Of a DNA stretch of 64,000 nucleotides, positions 8,892 through 17,560 are shown one piece after another. A program made the position numbers and the translations under genes. The number at the start of each line of letters is the position of its first letter. Position 1 is the stretch's first letter. The notes under the pieces were generated by a model. That model worked only from the letters and a program-made list of their open reading frames with translations, was not told the origin of the DNA and made no database searches. Source of the DNA: Mesorhizobium amorphae (GTDB lineage Bacteria > Pseudomonadota > Alphaproteobacteria > Rhizobiales > Rhizobiaceae); NCBI RefSeq assembly GCF_014843845.1, contig NZ_JHQS01000055.1:24469-88468 (forward strand). Reading direction: 5' to 3'.

Positions 8892-10121
8892 ATGAACACA
8901 AATCCGGGCGGCGGAGAATTCGGACAGCAGCAGGCCGCATCCAGTCCGATCGTGCCGAAGACGGCCGCCGAGGCCTTGCGGCCCGAGGCCGGCACGCCGC
9001 CGCCAAGGCGCTCGCGCGCCTCGCGCAGCCAGGTCGTCGTGTTCATGAACTTCGTCATCTCGATGGTGATGCTGATGATTCTGGCCGCTGGCGCCGCGCT
9101 CTATTTCGGCAAGCAGGCCTTCAACGAGCCCGGCCCGTCTGCCGCCGGCGACACCTTCCTGGTCAAGCCGAACACGCCTGTCCAGGACATTGCTGAACAG
9201 CTCGAGCGGCGCGAGCTGATCAGCGACGCCCGCATCTTCCGCCTCGGCGTGCGCGCCTATGGCAATGATTCGGTGCTCAAGCCCGGCGAGTACGAGATCA
9301 AGCCGCGGGCTTCGATGCGCGACATCATGGAGCTTTTGAAGAGCGGCAAGTCGGTGATGTATTCGCTGACCATCCCGGAGGGGCTGACGGTCGAGCAGGC
9401 ACTGCAGCGCGTTGCCCAAGAAGATACGCTGAGCGGCGACATGCCCAAGACCGTTCCGCCCGAGGGCAGTCTTGCCACGGACACGTTGCGCTTTACCCGC
9501 GGCTACTCGCGCCAGCAGATTGTCGACAAGCTACTGGCTGACCAGAAGAAGCTGGTCGATGAGGTCTGGCAGCGGCGCGCCCCTGACCTGCCCTTGGCCA
9601 ATATCGACGACTTCGTCACGCTTGCCTCGATCGTCGAAAAGGAGACGGGCAAGGGCGACGAGCGCTCGCGCGTGGCCGCCGTCTTCCTCAACCGGCTGGC
9701 CAAGGGCATGCGGCTGCAGTCCGATCCGACGATCATCTACGGCCTGTTCGGCGGCAAGGGCAAACCCGCCGACCGCCCGATCTATCAGTCGGACATCGAC
9801 AAGCAGACACCCTACAACACCTATCTGATCAACGGCCTGCCGCCGACGCCGATCGCCAATCCGGGCCGTGCGGCACTCGAGGCGGTCGCCAACCCGTCCA
9901 AGACCGACGACCTCTATTTCGTCGCCGACGGCACCGGCGGCCACGTCTTTGCCTCGACGCTGGAAGAGCACAACCAGAACGTCGCCCGCTACCGGGCACT
10001 GCAGAAGAAGCAGGCCGACGACGCCGCCAAGGCCGGAGCCAAGGTGGAAGGCCAGACCGATGCCCCCGCCGATGCCGGCGATAGCGGCGACGCCGGTGGC
10101 GATGCGGGGGCCGCCCAGTAG
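8892..10121 (+). CDS. mltG: endolytic murein transglycosylase
   Basis: A 409-residue YceG-like protein with one membrane segment (residues ~48-75), a LysM-like part (VKPNTPVQDIAEQLERR) and the catalytic Glu in LASIVEKETGKGDERSRVA, followed by FLNRLAKGMRLQSDPT and the PTPIANPGRAALEAV signature. MltG cuts nascent peptidoglycan strands in the inner membrane and sets glycan chain length. The last ~40 residues are an Ala/Asp/Gly-rich tail. Position after fabF is conserved in rhizobia. Confidence 0.94.
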   Translation: MNTNPGGGEFGQQQAASSPIVPKTAAEALRPEAGTPPPRRSRASRSQVVVFMNFVISMVMLMILAAGAALYFGKQAFNEPGPSAAGDTFLVKPNTPVQDIAEQLERRELISDARIFRLGVRAYGNDSVLKPGEYEIKPRASMRDIMELLKSGKSVMYSLTIPEGLTVEQALQRVAQEDTLSGDMPKTVPPEGSLATDTLRFTRGYSRQQIVDKLLADQKKLVDEVWQRRAPDLPLANIDDFVTLASIVEKETGKGDERSRVAAVFLNRLAKGMRLQSDPTIIYGLFGGKGKPADRPIYQSDIDKQTPYNTYLINGLPPTPIANPGRAALEAVANPSKTDDLYFVADGTGGHVFASTLEEHNQNVARYRALQKKQADDAAKAGAKVEGQTDAPADAGDSGDAGGDAGAAQ

Positions 10122-10295
10122 CGCCGGGCGGTTTTGAAATCATCCCTTGCGGGTTTAACGCAAGCGATGCGCTGATTTTTGAAGAAAACGTACGGCGCCG
10201 GCTTGAAGGCATTGGACGTTTCGGCATTTTGTAGCCGCGCGTGGTTTGATCGGGAACGGGTTCCGGGATCACGCGCCAAGGGGCGTACGGGCATC

Positions 10296-11186
10296 ATGAA
10301 TTTGCAGAGCATGACCGGTTTTGCGCGCGCGGTCGCCGAACACCAGGGCACCTCGATCGCCTGGGAGGTCAAGTCGGTTAACGGCAAGAGCGTCGAGGTC
10401 AGGCTGCGGCTGCCGCAAGGCTTCGAGCGGCTGGAGCCGGCCGTCAGGCAGACGATGCAGAAGCGATTTTCGCGCGGCAACTTCCAGGCGACACTGACCG
10501 TCGGCCGGGCCGCCGGCGCGCAAACCCAGCCCGTGGTCAACGAGGCCTTCCTGAAGGATCTGGCGGGACTGGCCAAGCGGCTGCAGGAGCAGTTCGGCTT
10601 GGCCCCTGCGACGGCCGATGGGTTGCTGGCGCTACGTGGCGTGCTGGATATGCCGGAAACCATCGAGACCGAAGAGGCGCGGGCCGCGCTCGATGCGGCG
10701 ATCCTGTCGGCGCTGGACGTGGCGCTCGCCGGGCTGGAGCAGGCGCGCCAGAGCGAGGGCGATGCGCTTCGTTCGCTGCTCAGCGGCCATATCGACGCCA
10801 TCGAGGCGCTGACGCTGAGGGCCGAGGCCGATCCGTCGCGCGAGCCGGCGGCGATCCGCGAGCGCATTGCCGAGCAGGTCCGCCTGCTGATGGATGCCTC
10901 CGCCAATCTCGACGCCAGCCGGCTGCATCAGGAGGCGGCCTTCCTCGCCACCAAGGCTGACATCCGCGAAGAGATCGACCGGCTGAAGACGCATGTCGCA
11001 TCGGGACGGGTGCTGCTCGCCAATGGCGGCGCCATCGGCCGCAAGCTCGATTTTCTGGCGCAGGAATTCAACCGCGAATCGAATACGCTGTGTTCCAAGT
11101 CGAACGCCGCCGCGGTGACCGCCATCGGGCTCGAACTGAAGGCGGTCGTCGATCAGTTTCGCGAACAGGTCCAGAATCTGGAGTAG
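10296..11186 (+). CDS. yicC: YicC-family endoribonuclease
   Basis: A 296-residue protein starting MNLQSMTGFARA, the standard YicC N-terminus (SMTGFAR), with the C-terminal domain ending FREQVQNLE and the motif QEFNRESNTLCSKSNAAAVT, both typical of the family. YicC proteins are manganese-dependent RNases in E. coli and B. subtilis. The frame is open from 10179, but the ATG at 10296 matches the family start. It is 5 bp ahead of gmk; yicC-gmk adjacency is widely conserved. Confidence 0.93.
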   Translation: MNLQSMTGFARAVAEHQGTSIAWEVKSVNGKSVEVRLRLPQGFERLEPAVRQTMQKRFSRGNFQATLTVGRAAGAQTQPVVNEAFLKDLAGLAKRLQEQFGLAPATADGLLALRGVLDMPETIETEEARAALDAAILSALDVALAGLEQARQSEGDALRSLLSGHIDAIEALTLRAEADPSREPAAIRERIAEQVRLLMDASANLDASRLHQEAAFLATKADIREEIDRLKTHVASGRVLLANGGAIGRKLDFLAQEFNRESNTLCSKSNAAAVTAIGLELKAVVDQFREQVQNLE

Positions 11187-11191
11187 CCCGA

Positions 11192-11848
11192 ATGGTCGCC
11201 AGGGATTTGGGTTCCCGCATCCGCCGCCGCGGGCTGATGCTGGTTCTGTCGTCGCCGTCCGGCGCCGGCAAGTCGACGATCGCGCGCAATCTTCTGGAAA
11301 GCGATTCAAGCCTCGAACTGTCGGTCTCGGTCACCACCAGGCCGCGCCGTGGCAGCGAGATCGAGGGCGTCCACTATCATTTCCGCACCATGCGCGAGTT
11401 CGAACGGCTGCGCGATTCCGATGCGCTGCTCGAATGGGCCGAGGTGCACGGCAATTGCTACGCGACCCCGCGCGAGCCGGCGGAACTGGCGCTGGCGCAA
11501 GGGCGCGACATGCTGTTCGACATCGACTGGCAGGGCGCCCAGCAGCTCAAGGAGAAGATGCGCGTCGACATCGTCTCGATCTTCATCCTGCCGCCGTCGA
11601 TGAAGGAGTTGAAGGCACGGCTGAAGCGCCGCGCCGAGGACCAGGAATCGGTGATCGAGACCAGGCTGAAGAACGCCCGCAACGAGATCGAGCACTGGAA
11701 GGAATATGATTTCGTCATCGTCAACGACGATCTTGATCGCGCCTTCGCCGAAGTGCGCGGCATCGTCATCGCCGAGCGGCTGAGGCGCGACCGCCGGCCC
11801 GGTCTCTTCGACTTCGTCTCGGGGCTGCTGGACGAGAAGACGGATTGA
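11192..11848 (+). CDS. gmk: guanylate kinase
   Basis: A 218-residue P-loop kinase (SPSGAGKST, residues 21-29) with the GMP-binding SVSVTTRPRRGSEIEGVHYHF segment split around the conserved RxxR, plus EWAEVHGNCYATPR and LFDIDWQGAQQ. It phosphorylates GMP to GDP using ATP. It follows yicC after 5 bp and ends the fab-gmk block. The next 200 bp form a large inverted repeat between convergent genes. Confidence 0.97.
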   Translation: MVARDLGSRIRRRGLMLVLSSPSGAGKSTIARNLLESDSSLELSVSVTTRPRRGSEIEGVHYHFRTMREFERLRDSDALLEWAEVHGNCYATPREPAELALAQGRDMLFDIDWQGAQQLKEKMRVDIVSIFILPPSMKELKARLKRRAEDQESVIETRLKNARNEIEHWKEYDFVIVNDDLDRAFAEVRGIVIAERLRRDRRPGLFDFVSGLLDEKTD

Positions 11849-11863
11849 GGCGGTGGAGCGCCA

Positions 11864-12047
11864 ATCTCCCCCCTTGTGGGGGAGATGCCCGGTAGGGCAG
11901 AGGGGGGCGCTGTCCCGCCGGCGTTCGAGTGAATTAGACTCCATCCTAAGCCGGCTGACGGCCGTTGGTTAGGTCGACCAGACAGAGGTAGTGATCCTTC
12001 GCGCCCCCCTCTGTCCTGCCGGACATCTCCCCCACGAGGGGGGAGAT
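11864..12047. repeat. large imperfect inverted repeat (REP/RIME-like element) between gmk and rsmA
   Basis: The arm 11864-11910 is matched by the reverse complement of 12001-12047: 47 nt with 4 mismatches, separated by 90 nt. Each arm carries its own small hairpin (CTCCCCC...GGGGGAG). The element fills almost the whole gap between two convergent genes, where it could act as a bidirectional terminator. Such paired palindromic units scattered in intergenic DNA are typical of rhizobia. Confidence 0.8.
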
Positions 12048-12057
12048 CGGCAGCTTC

Positions 12058-12894
12058 TCACACCGCGTTCGTCAGCCGCACGAATTCCTCGACGCTGAGC
12101 GTTTCGGCGCGCCGCGTCGGGTCGATGCCGGCGCGGGTGAGCAGGGCTTCGCCGCCAAGGCTTTTCACGCTCTGCCTGAGCATTTTTCGCCGCTGGCCGA
12201 AGGCGGCCTCGGTGAAGCGGCCGAGTTTCGTCACGTCAGCGGGCAAGGGGCTCGTGCGCGGCACCAGATGCACCACCGACGACGTCACCTTGGGCGGCGG
12301 CGTGAATGCCTGCGGCGGCACGTCGAAGGCGATCCTCGCCTCGGTGCGCCAGCCGGCCAGCACGCCGAGCCGGCCATAGGCGTCGCTGCCGGCACTGGCT
12401 ACAATGCGCTCGGCCACCTCGCGCTGGAACATCAGCGTCATCGAAGCATAGAAGGGTGGCCATGCTGTCACCGTCAGCCAGCGGATCAACAGTTCGGTGC
12501 CGATATTGTAGGGCAGGTTGGCGATGATCTTCACCGGGCCGCCTTCCGAGGCGCCCTCGGCAAGGGCGGAAAAATCCGTTTTCAGCGCATCGCCCGGGAT
12601 GATCTCGAGCCGGCCTGGATAGTGGTTCGAGACCTGTGCCAGCGCTTCGAGGCAGCGCTCGTCGCGTTCGATGGCGACGACCCGCCTGGCGCCGCTGAAA
12701 AGCAGCGCCCGCGTCAGCCCGCCTGGGCCGGGGCCGACCTCGATCACAGTGGTCTCGCTGAGGTCGCCGGCCGCGCGTGCGATCTTGCCGGTCAAATTGA
12801 GGTCGAGCAGGAAATTCTGGCCAAGCGCCTTCTTCGCCTGCAGCCCGTGGCGTTCGATCACCTCGCGCAGCGGCGGCAGCCCGTCGATGCTCAT
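12058..12894 (-). CDS. rsmA: 16S rRNA dimethyladenosine transferase (A1518/A1519)
   Basis: A 278-residue Rossmann methyltransferase. KKALGQNFLLD is the family hallmark; VIEVGPGPGGLTRALL binds SAM, and IANLPYNIGTELL holds the catalytic NLPY motif. It dimethylates two adenines in helix 45 of 16S rRNA late in 30S assembly (also called KsgA). The ATG at 12894 (MSIDGLPPLREVIERHG) is chosen over an upstream in-frame ATG because it matches the usual length. It begins 10 bp after pdxA ends; pdxA-rsmA order is conserved. Confidence 0.96.
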   Translation of the reverse strand: MSIDGLPPLREVIERHGLQAKKALGQNFLLDLNLTGKIARAAGDLSETTVIEVGPGPGGLTRALLFSGARRVVAIERDERCLEALAQVSNHYPGRLEIIPGDALKTDFSALAEGASEGGPVKIIANLPYNIGTELLIRWLTVTAWPPFYASMTLMFQREVAERIVASAGSDAYGRLGVLAGWRTEARIAFDVPPQAFTPPPKVTSSVVHLVPRTSPLPADVTKLGRFTEAAFGQRRKMLRQSVKSLGGEALLTRAGIDPTRRAETLSVEEFVRLTNAV

Positions 12895-12904
12895 GCCGAT
12901 GCGC

Positions 12905-13933
12905 TCATGCGGCAGCTGCTTCCGTCCCGCTGTCGGCAAGCCGGCGGGCGAGCCGCAGCGCCGCGATCAGGCTGTCGGCGCGCGCAATGCCCTGGCCGGC
13001 GATGTCGAAGGCGGTGCCGTGGTCGGGCGAGGTGCGGATGAAGGGCAGGCCGAGCGTGACGTTGACCGCCTCGTCGAAGGCCAGCGCCTTGGCCGGGATC
13101 AGCGCCTGGTCATGATACATGCACAGCGCCACGTCATAGCTGGCGCGCGCGTGGGCATGGAACAGCGTATCGGCCGGCAGCGGCCCGAAGGCGTCGATGC
13201 CTTCCGCTCTCAGCTGCTCGACCGCCGGGCGGATGATGCGCTGGTCCTCCAGGCCCATCGAGCCGCCTTCGCCGGCATGCGGGTTGAGGCCGGCTATCGC
13301 CAGCCTCGGCCTGGCGATGCCGAAGCGGCTCTCGAGGTCGGCGGCGGTGATGCGGGCCGTGGTGACGATCAGCTCCGTCGTCAGCGCCTTCGGCACTTCC
13401 GAGAGCGGGATATGGATGGTGACCGGAACGGTGCGCAATTCCGGACCGGCAAGCAGCATCACCGGCGTCACCTCGGCGCCGGTATGGAGTGATGCCAGAT
13501 GCGCCAGATATTCGGTGTGGCCGGGAAAGCGGAAGCCCGCGTCGTAGAGCGGCTTCTTGGCGATCGGACAGGTGACGACCGCCGCAGCGCGGCCGCCGAG
13601 GCAGTCGGCCACGGCGCGGTCGATGGCCTCGATGGTGCCGGCGGCGTTGGCCTTGTCGGGCCTGCCGGGCCTGTCGACCTGGGTGGCGTCGAGCGGCACG
13701 ACCGGCAGGACGCGGTGAAAGATCCGCGCTGCCTGCTCTGGCATGGTTTCCGCGATCGCCACGTTGGCGCCGATCTGGCGCGCCCGCGCCACAATCAGCG
13801 CCGGGTCGGCAAGCAGATAAAAGGGCGGCACGCCGGCGCTGTCGCCGGCCTGCCATGCGGCGATGGCGATCTCCGGGCCGACACCGGATGGATCGCCGAC
13901 GCTCAAGGCCAGCGGGGCATCTGTCCGGCGCAT
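12905..13933 (-). CDS. pdxA: 4-hydroxythreonine-4-phosphate dehydrogenase
   Basis: A 342-residue protein: LSVGDPSGVGPEIA near the N-terminus, FPGHTEYLA and GLNPHAGEGG with metal-binding His, and MYHDQALIPAKALAF, RTSPDHGTAFDIAGQG at the C-terminus, all hallmarks of PdxA. It makes 3-amino-1-hydroxyacetone phosphate for pyridoxal phosphate synthesis. ATG at 13933 is the first start compatible with the family; the frame stays open upstream but without homology. It lies between the SurA-like gene and rsmA, as in E. coli. Confidence 0.95.
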   Translation of the reverse strand: MRRTDAPLALSVGDPSGVGPEIAIAAWQAGDSAGVPPFYLLADPALIVARARQIGANVAIAETMPEQAARIFHRVLPVVPLDATQVDRPGRPDKANAAGTIEAIDRAVADCLGGRAAAVVTCPIAKKPLYDAGFRFPGHTEYLAHLASLHTGAEVTPVMLLAGPELRTVPVTIHIPLSEVPKALTTELIVTTARITAADLESRFGIARPRLAIAGLNPHAGEGGSMGLEDQRIIRPAVEQLRAEGIDAFGPLPADTLFHAHARASYDVALCMYHDQALIPAKALAFDEAVNVTLGLPFIRTSPDHGTAFDIAGQGIARADSLIAALRLARRLADSGTEAAAA

Positions 13934-14004
13934 GTCTATGCCGCTTTGCCGGCGGACCCGTCCGGACCGAGAGAGGGCAGGGCTCCGTCTTGTCCGACCA
14001 CGGC

Positions 14005-14937
14005 CTAGCGCTCGACGATGCGGGCTTTCTTCCGCAGCTCCTCGACGTACTTCTTGCTGAGATCGTCGGCGTTCTTGTCGTTGTTGCCTTCGCTCTGGAA
14101 CACCATCTGCGCGGCCTTGTCGTCGGAGACCTCGCGCGACGAGCAGATGCCGATGAACTCGACGCCACGCTCCGTCTCGCGCGTGGCGGTGGCGCCGCCG
14201 ACCTTGGTGGCCTTGATCTGGTCGGCCCATTCCGCCGGCAATTGCGGCGCCAGTACCCGGCCAAGATCGCGAACGGTGACGTCGATCAGGCCCTTGGCGA
14301 ATTCGCGCGTGGTGTTGCAGCCGTTGAAGCGGGCGCGCATGGCATCGGCCTCGCGCTTGCGCTTGCCAAGGGTTGCGCTGCGTTCCGACGCCGGCACCAC
14401 GAAGATGACCTGCTGCAGCATGTATTCCATGGCGGTCGGCTTGGAGCCGCCCTTGTCGAGCATGCGCCTGACCGCGTCCTGTTCGGTCACGGAGCCGCCG
14501 TCACCCGAACGATAACGGGCCGAAAGCGCCTGGTTCCAGGCCATCTGGGCCCGGATGAACTCCTTGAAATGCTCCTTGCCGACACCCGACTGCGCCATGA
14601 CGCCGTCCAGCTGCTTGAGCTGCATCTTGTTGTTCGTGGCGAAGCGCTGGTAGGCGGCGTCGACCTGCTCATCGGTGACCTTGATGCCGAGGCGCTTAAC
14701 CTCGGCCATGCGCAGCGTCTGGTCGATCATTTCCTGGGCGGCATCGCCCTTCTTGCGCTGCAGTTTTAGAAAAGCGGCCCGATGCGCGATGTCGCCGGTG
14801 GTGATCGGCACGTTGTTGACGACATACTTGATCTCGCTGGCGAAAGCCGGCGGCGTCATGACCGTAATCGAGACCGAGGCTGCCGCGATCAGCAGCGCGA
14901 ATCCTGCCGAAAACAGATATTTCCTCATCGAGAGCAT
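14005..14937 (-). CDS. SurA-like periplasmic chaperone / peptidylprolyl isomerase
   Basis: A 310-residue protein with a cleavable signal peptide (residues 1-33, ending PPAFAS) and a SurA N-terminal domain (KYVVNNVPITTGDI..., AEVKRLGIKVTDEQVDAAY). The C-terminal half is PPIase-like but weakly conserved. SurA escorts outer-membrane proteins, including LptD, across the periplasm. It lies between lptD and pdxA exactly where E. coli keeps surA. About 200 bp with a palindromic repeat separate it from lptD. Confidence 0.85.
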   Translation of the reverse strand: MLSMRKYLFSAGFALLIAAASVSITVMTPPAFASEIKYVVNNVPITTGDIAHRAAFLKLQRKKGDAAQEMIDQTLRMAEVKRLGIKVTDEQVDAAYQRFATNNKMQLKQLDGVMAQSGVGKEHFKEFIRAQMAWNQALSARYRSGDGGSVTEQDAVRRMLDKGGSKPTAMEYMLQQVIFVVPASERSATLGKRKREADAMRARFNGCNTTREFAKGLIDVTVRDLGRVLAPQLPAEWADQIKATKVGGATATRETERGVEFIGICSSREVSDDKAAQMVFQSEGNNDKNADDLSKKYVEELRKKARIVER

Positions 14938-15013
14938 CCCAAATATTCCATCCCGCTCCTACAGCGCCGCGCGTTCCTCGGACGCGCAAAGGATGCTGTA
15001 GCATCTTAACTTT

Positions 15014-15061
15014 GCGCATGATCCTTTCCGAAAATCGAGATCGATTTTCGGAGTCATGCGC
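15014..15061. repeat. rhizobial-type palindromic intergenic repeat
   Basis: Nested inverted repeats: GCGCATGA (15014-15021) pairs with TCATGCGC (15054-15061), and inside them CCGAAAATCG pairs with CGATTTTCGG. It sits in the gap between lptD and the SurA-like gene. A partial copy of the same kind of sequence occurs at 31258-31285. Confidence 0.65.
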
Positions 15062-15139
15062 TGTGATCGAAACCCGTGCCCGCTCTATACGGCGAAACGA
15101 TGTCACCAGCGCATGGCCCAGTCTGCTACTGGCCCGTCT

Positions 15140-17560
15140 CTACTGGATCGTGTCGATCGAGCTCTGTGACGTGCCGAAATCGCCGAGCGTGCGGAACGAC
15201 AGGTTGAAGCCGACATTCTGCGACACTTCCTTGGTGATCGTGTCGCGCGATTCGGAGAACGTCATCAAATAGGTGAAGCAGGAATCATTATAGGCAAAAC
15301 CGACGCCGTCCTTGACCAGCACGCTTTGCTTCAGGTCGTAGGTGCCGGTGCCGAAGACGCGCCAGTTCTCGGCAAGATGCGTCGAGGCGCCGAGCGTGAC
15401 CTCGTGGCGATCGGTGGTGAAGCCGTAGAGCGGCTGCGCCTGGATGAAGGCATATTTGGCGCTGAGCGAAACCGGCAGGCCGGAATAGGCGGCTTTCACC
15501 TCGGCGCGCCGGACGTCAAAACTCTGTTCGTCGAAACGGCCGCTGACCGAGCCGGAGAAGCCGCTCGCACTGCTGAAGCCGATCAGGCCGACATAGTCGG
15601 AGGTCGGCTTGTCCAGTCCGGAATAGGCGCCGACATTGACCAGGTCGGGCGCGGTGAACGAATTCTGGCCTGCCAGTTGGTAGGATTGGCCGAAGATCGC
15701 GTTGGTGCTCCAGCCATTGTCGTAGGCGCCGGAATAGCGGAAACCGACATTGGCACGGGTGCCGCCTTCCATGCGGTCATAGCCGGAGAACTTGTCGCGC
15801 TCGAACAGCGTCGTGGCGTCGAAGACGAAACTCTGCGCGTCCTCGTTGGGTACGGCGAGTCCGCCGACATACTGCTCGTTCGGGCGCACGAACACCTGCG
15901 CCATCGGTTCGACGATATGGCTGGAGCTCGGCATCGAGAACAGCACCGGCCAGCGCATTTCGAGCCCCGCGGTCGCCATGTAGCGCGCCAGCGAGGTGCG
16001 CATATTGTCGTCGACGCCGAGATTCGTCGCCATCTCGTTGATGGCGGCGAGCGAGTTAGAGGTCGCGTTGACATAGCCGGCGTCACCGCGCAGCGCCAGC
16101 AGCGGCGTCAGCTGCAGGCCGCCATCGGTGGTGAAGGTGCGCTTCCATTCGGCTTCGGCGGTGAGGCGGCTCGACTGGCCTTCGATGCCGCGCACCCGCT
16201 CGACGGGCGTGCTGTCGTCATAGGGAGTTTCGAAGGCCTGATCCAGCCGGTCGCGGCTGATGACCCGCGCATTGACGTTGAACGACAATTGTCCGCCGGC
16301 CACCGACATGTCGGGGATATAGGCGTAGTCGAGCGACGGCAGCACCCATGGCTGTTGGGCGGCACGGGCGGACGGATCGCTGGACAGCGTGTTCTCCTGG
16401 ACCTCGAAGCGCATGGCGCGCACATCGAAGTAATTGCGGCCGTCGAGGCCGGTCAGGTAGATCGTCGACTGATGCGTGACGTCGCTGAAGCCGTCGATGG
16501 AGTAGGTGCGCGAAAAATTCTTGTCGCTCTGCAGCAGCACGTCCCAGCCGAAATTCCAGCGCGGATTGATGGCGAACTGGCCCTTGGTGCCCATCATGCC
16601 GCGGAACTTGTTCGGATCGCTGGCGGGGCCGGAATCGACATTGACGCCGCTGCTGTTGATGAACTCTTCCGGGCTCTCCTGCCGGATGCCGGCCATCTTC
16701 AGCGTGTACTCGCCATTGTTGAAGCGCTGGCGCCACTCGGCCTCGCCGAGGAAGCCCTGCTTGGTGTAGCCGGTGCCGGTGACGGTGAGGTCGTAAGTCG
16801 GCGACAGTGCGAAATAATAGGGGACTTTGACGCCGAAGCCGAGGTCGGTCTTGTAGTTGATGCCGGGGATCAGGAAGCCGCTCTTGCGCTTGACCGTCGG
16901 GTCGGCGATCTCGAACGCCGGCAGATAGGCAAGCGGAAAGCCGAAGAACTCGAAATTCGCGTTCTCGAAGCGAACCGTCTTCTTCTCGCCGTTCCAGATG
17001 ATCTTGCGCGCCTTGACGCGCCAGGTCGGCGCCTTGTCCGGCTTGTCCTCGCAGGGTTCGCAAGCCGTGTAGACGCCATTGTGGAAGGTCGTCAGCACGC
17101 CGCCCATGCGTTCGGCGCTTTCGGCGGCGAAATAGGCCTTTTCCGGGGTTTCGACACGCAGCGCGTTGACGAAGCCGTCGGCGAAATCGTCGGTGATGTC
17201 GAGATGCTCGGAATTGATCTTGGTGCCGTCGCTGTTGATGATCTCGACGGCGCCGCTGGCGACCATGCGCTTGGTGTTGCGGTTGTACACGACGCGCTGG
17301 GCGACGAGCTTGTTGCCGCCATAGTCGATCTGCACGGCACCGACGGCGGTCACGGTCTGATCGTCGTTGTTGTAGACAAGCGTATCGGCGGCAAGCAGCA
17401 TCTGCGAGCCGGAAGGAACGTTCGTCGCCATGTCGGTGACGTCCTGCGCCAGCGCAGGGGCCAGCGGGACCGCGCAGGCGAACAGGCATGCCAAGGCGCT
17501 CGCCCCATAAAGGCGCGCCAAACCGGCCTGCCTATGGCTGCGCAAAACCGCCTCCCTCAC
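15140..17560 (-). CDS. lptD: LPS-assembly outer-membrane protein
   Basis: An 806-residue protein: signal peptide (LACLFACAVPLAPALAQ), an OstA/LptA-like N-terminal domain (SGSQMLLAADTLVYNNDDQT, YNRNTKRMVASGAVEI), then a long beta-barrel domain ending in typical strand repeats. LptD with LptE inserts LPS into the outer leaflet. The start is taken as the GTG at 17560, which overlaps the TAG of lptG by one base (TAGTG) and leaves a proper signal peptide; the frame continues upstream into lptG. Last of the lptF-lptG-lptD operon. Confidence 0.95.
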   Translation of the reverse strand: MREAVLRSHRQAGLARLYGASALACLFACAVPLAPALAQDVTDMATNVPSGSQMLLAADTLVYNNDDQTVTAVGAVQIDYGGNKLVAQRVVYNRNTKRMVASGAVEIINSDGTKINSEHLDITDDFADGFVNALRVETPEKAYFAAESAERMGGVLTTFHNGVYTACEPCEDKPDKAPTWRVKARKIIWNGEKKTVRFENANFEFFGFPLAYLPAFEIADPTVKRKSGFLIPGINYKTDLGFGVKVPYYFALSPTYDLTVTGTGYTKQGFLGEAEWRQRFNNGEYTLKMAGIRQESPEEFINSSGVNVDSGPASDPNKFRGMMGTKGQFAINPRWNFGWDVLLQSDKNFSRTYSIDGFSDVTHQSTIYLTGLDGRNYFDVRAMRFEVQENTLSSDPSARAAQQPWVLPSLDYAYIPDMSVAGGQLSFNVNARVISRDRLDQAFETPYDDSTPVERVRGIEGQSSRLTAEAEWKRTFTTDGGLQLTPLLALRGDAGYVNATSNSLAAINEMATNLGVDDNMRTSLARYMATAGLEMRWPVLFSMPSSSHIVEPMAQVFVRPNEQYVGGLAVPNEDAQSFVFDATTLFERDKFSGYDRMEGGTRANVGFRYSGAYDNGWSTNAIFGQSYQLAGQNSFTAPDLVNVGAYSGLDKPTSDYVGLIGFSSASGFSGSVSGRFDEQSFDVRRAEVKAAYSGLPVSLSAKYAFIQAQPLYGFTTDRHEVTLGASTHLAENWRVFGTGTYDLKQSVLVKDGVGFAYNDSCFTYLMTFSESRDTITKEVSQNVGFNLSFRTLGDFGTSQSSIDTIQ

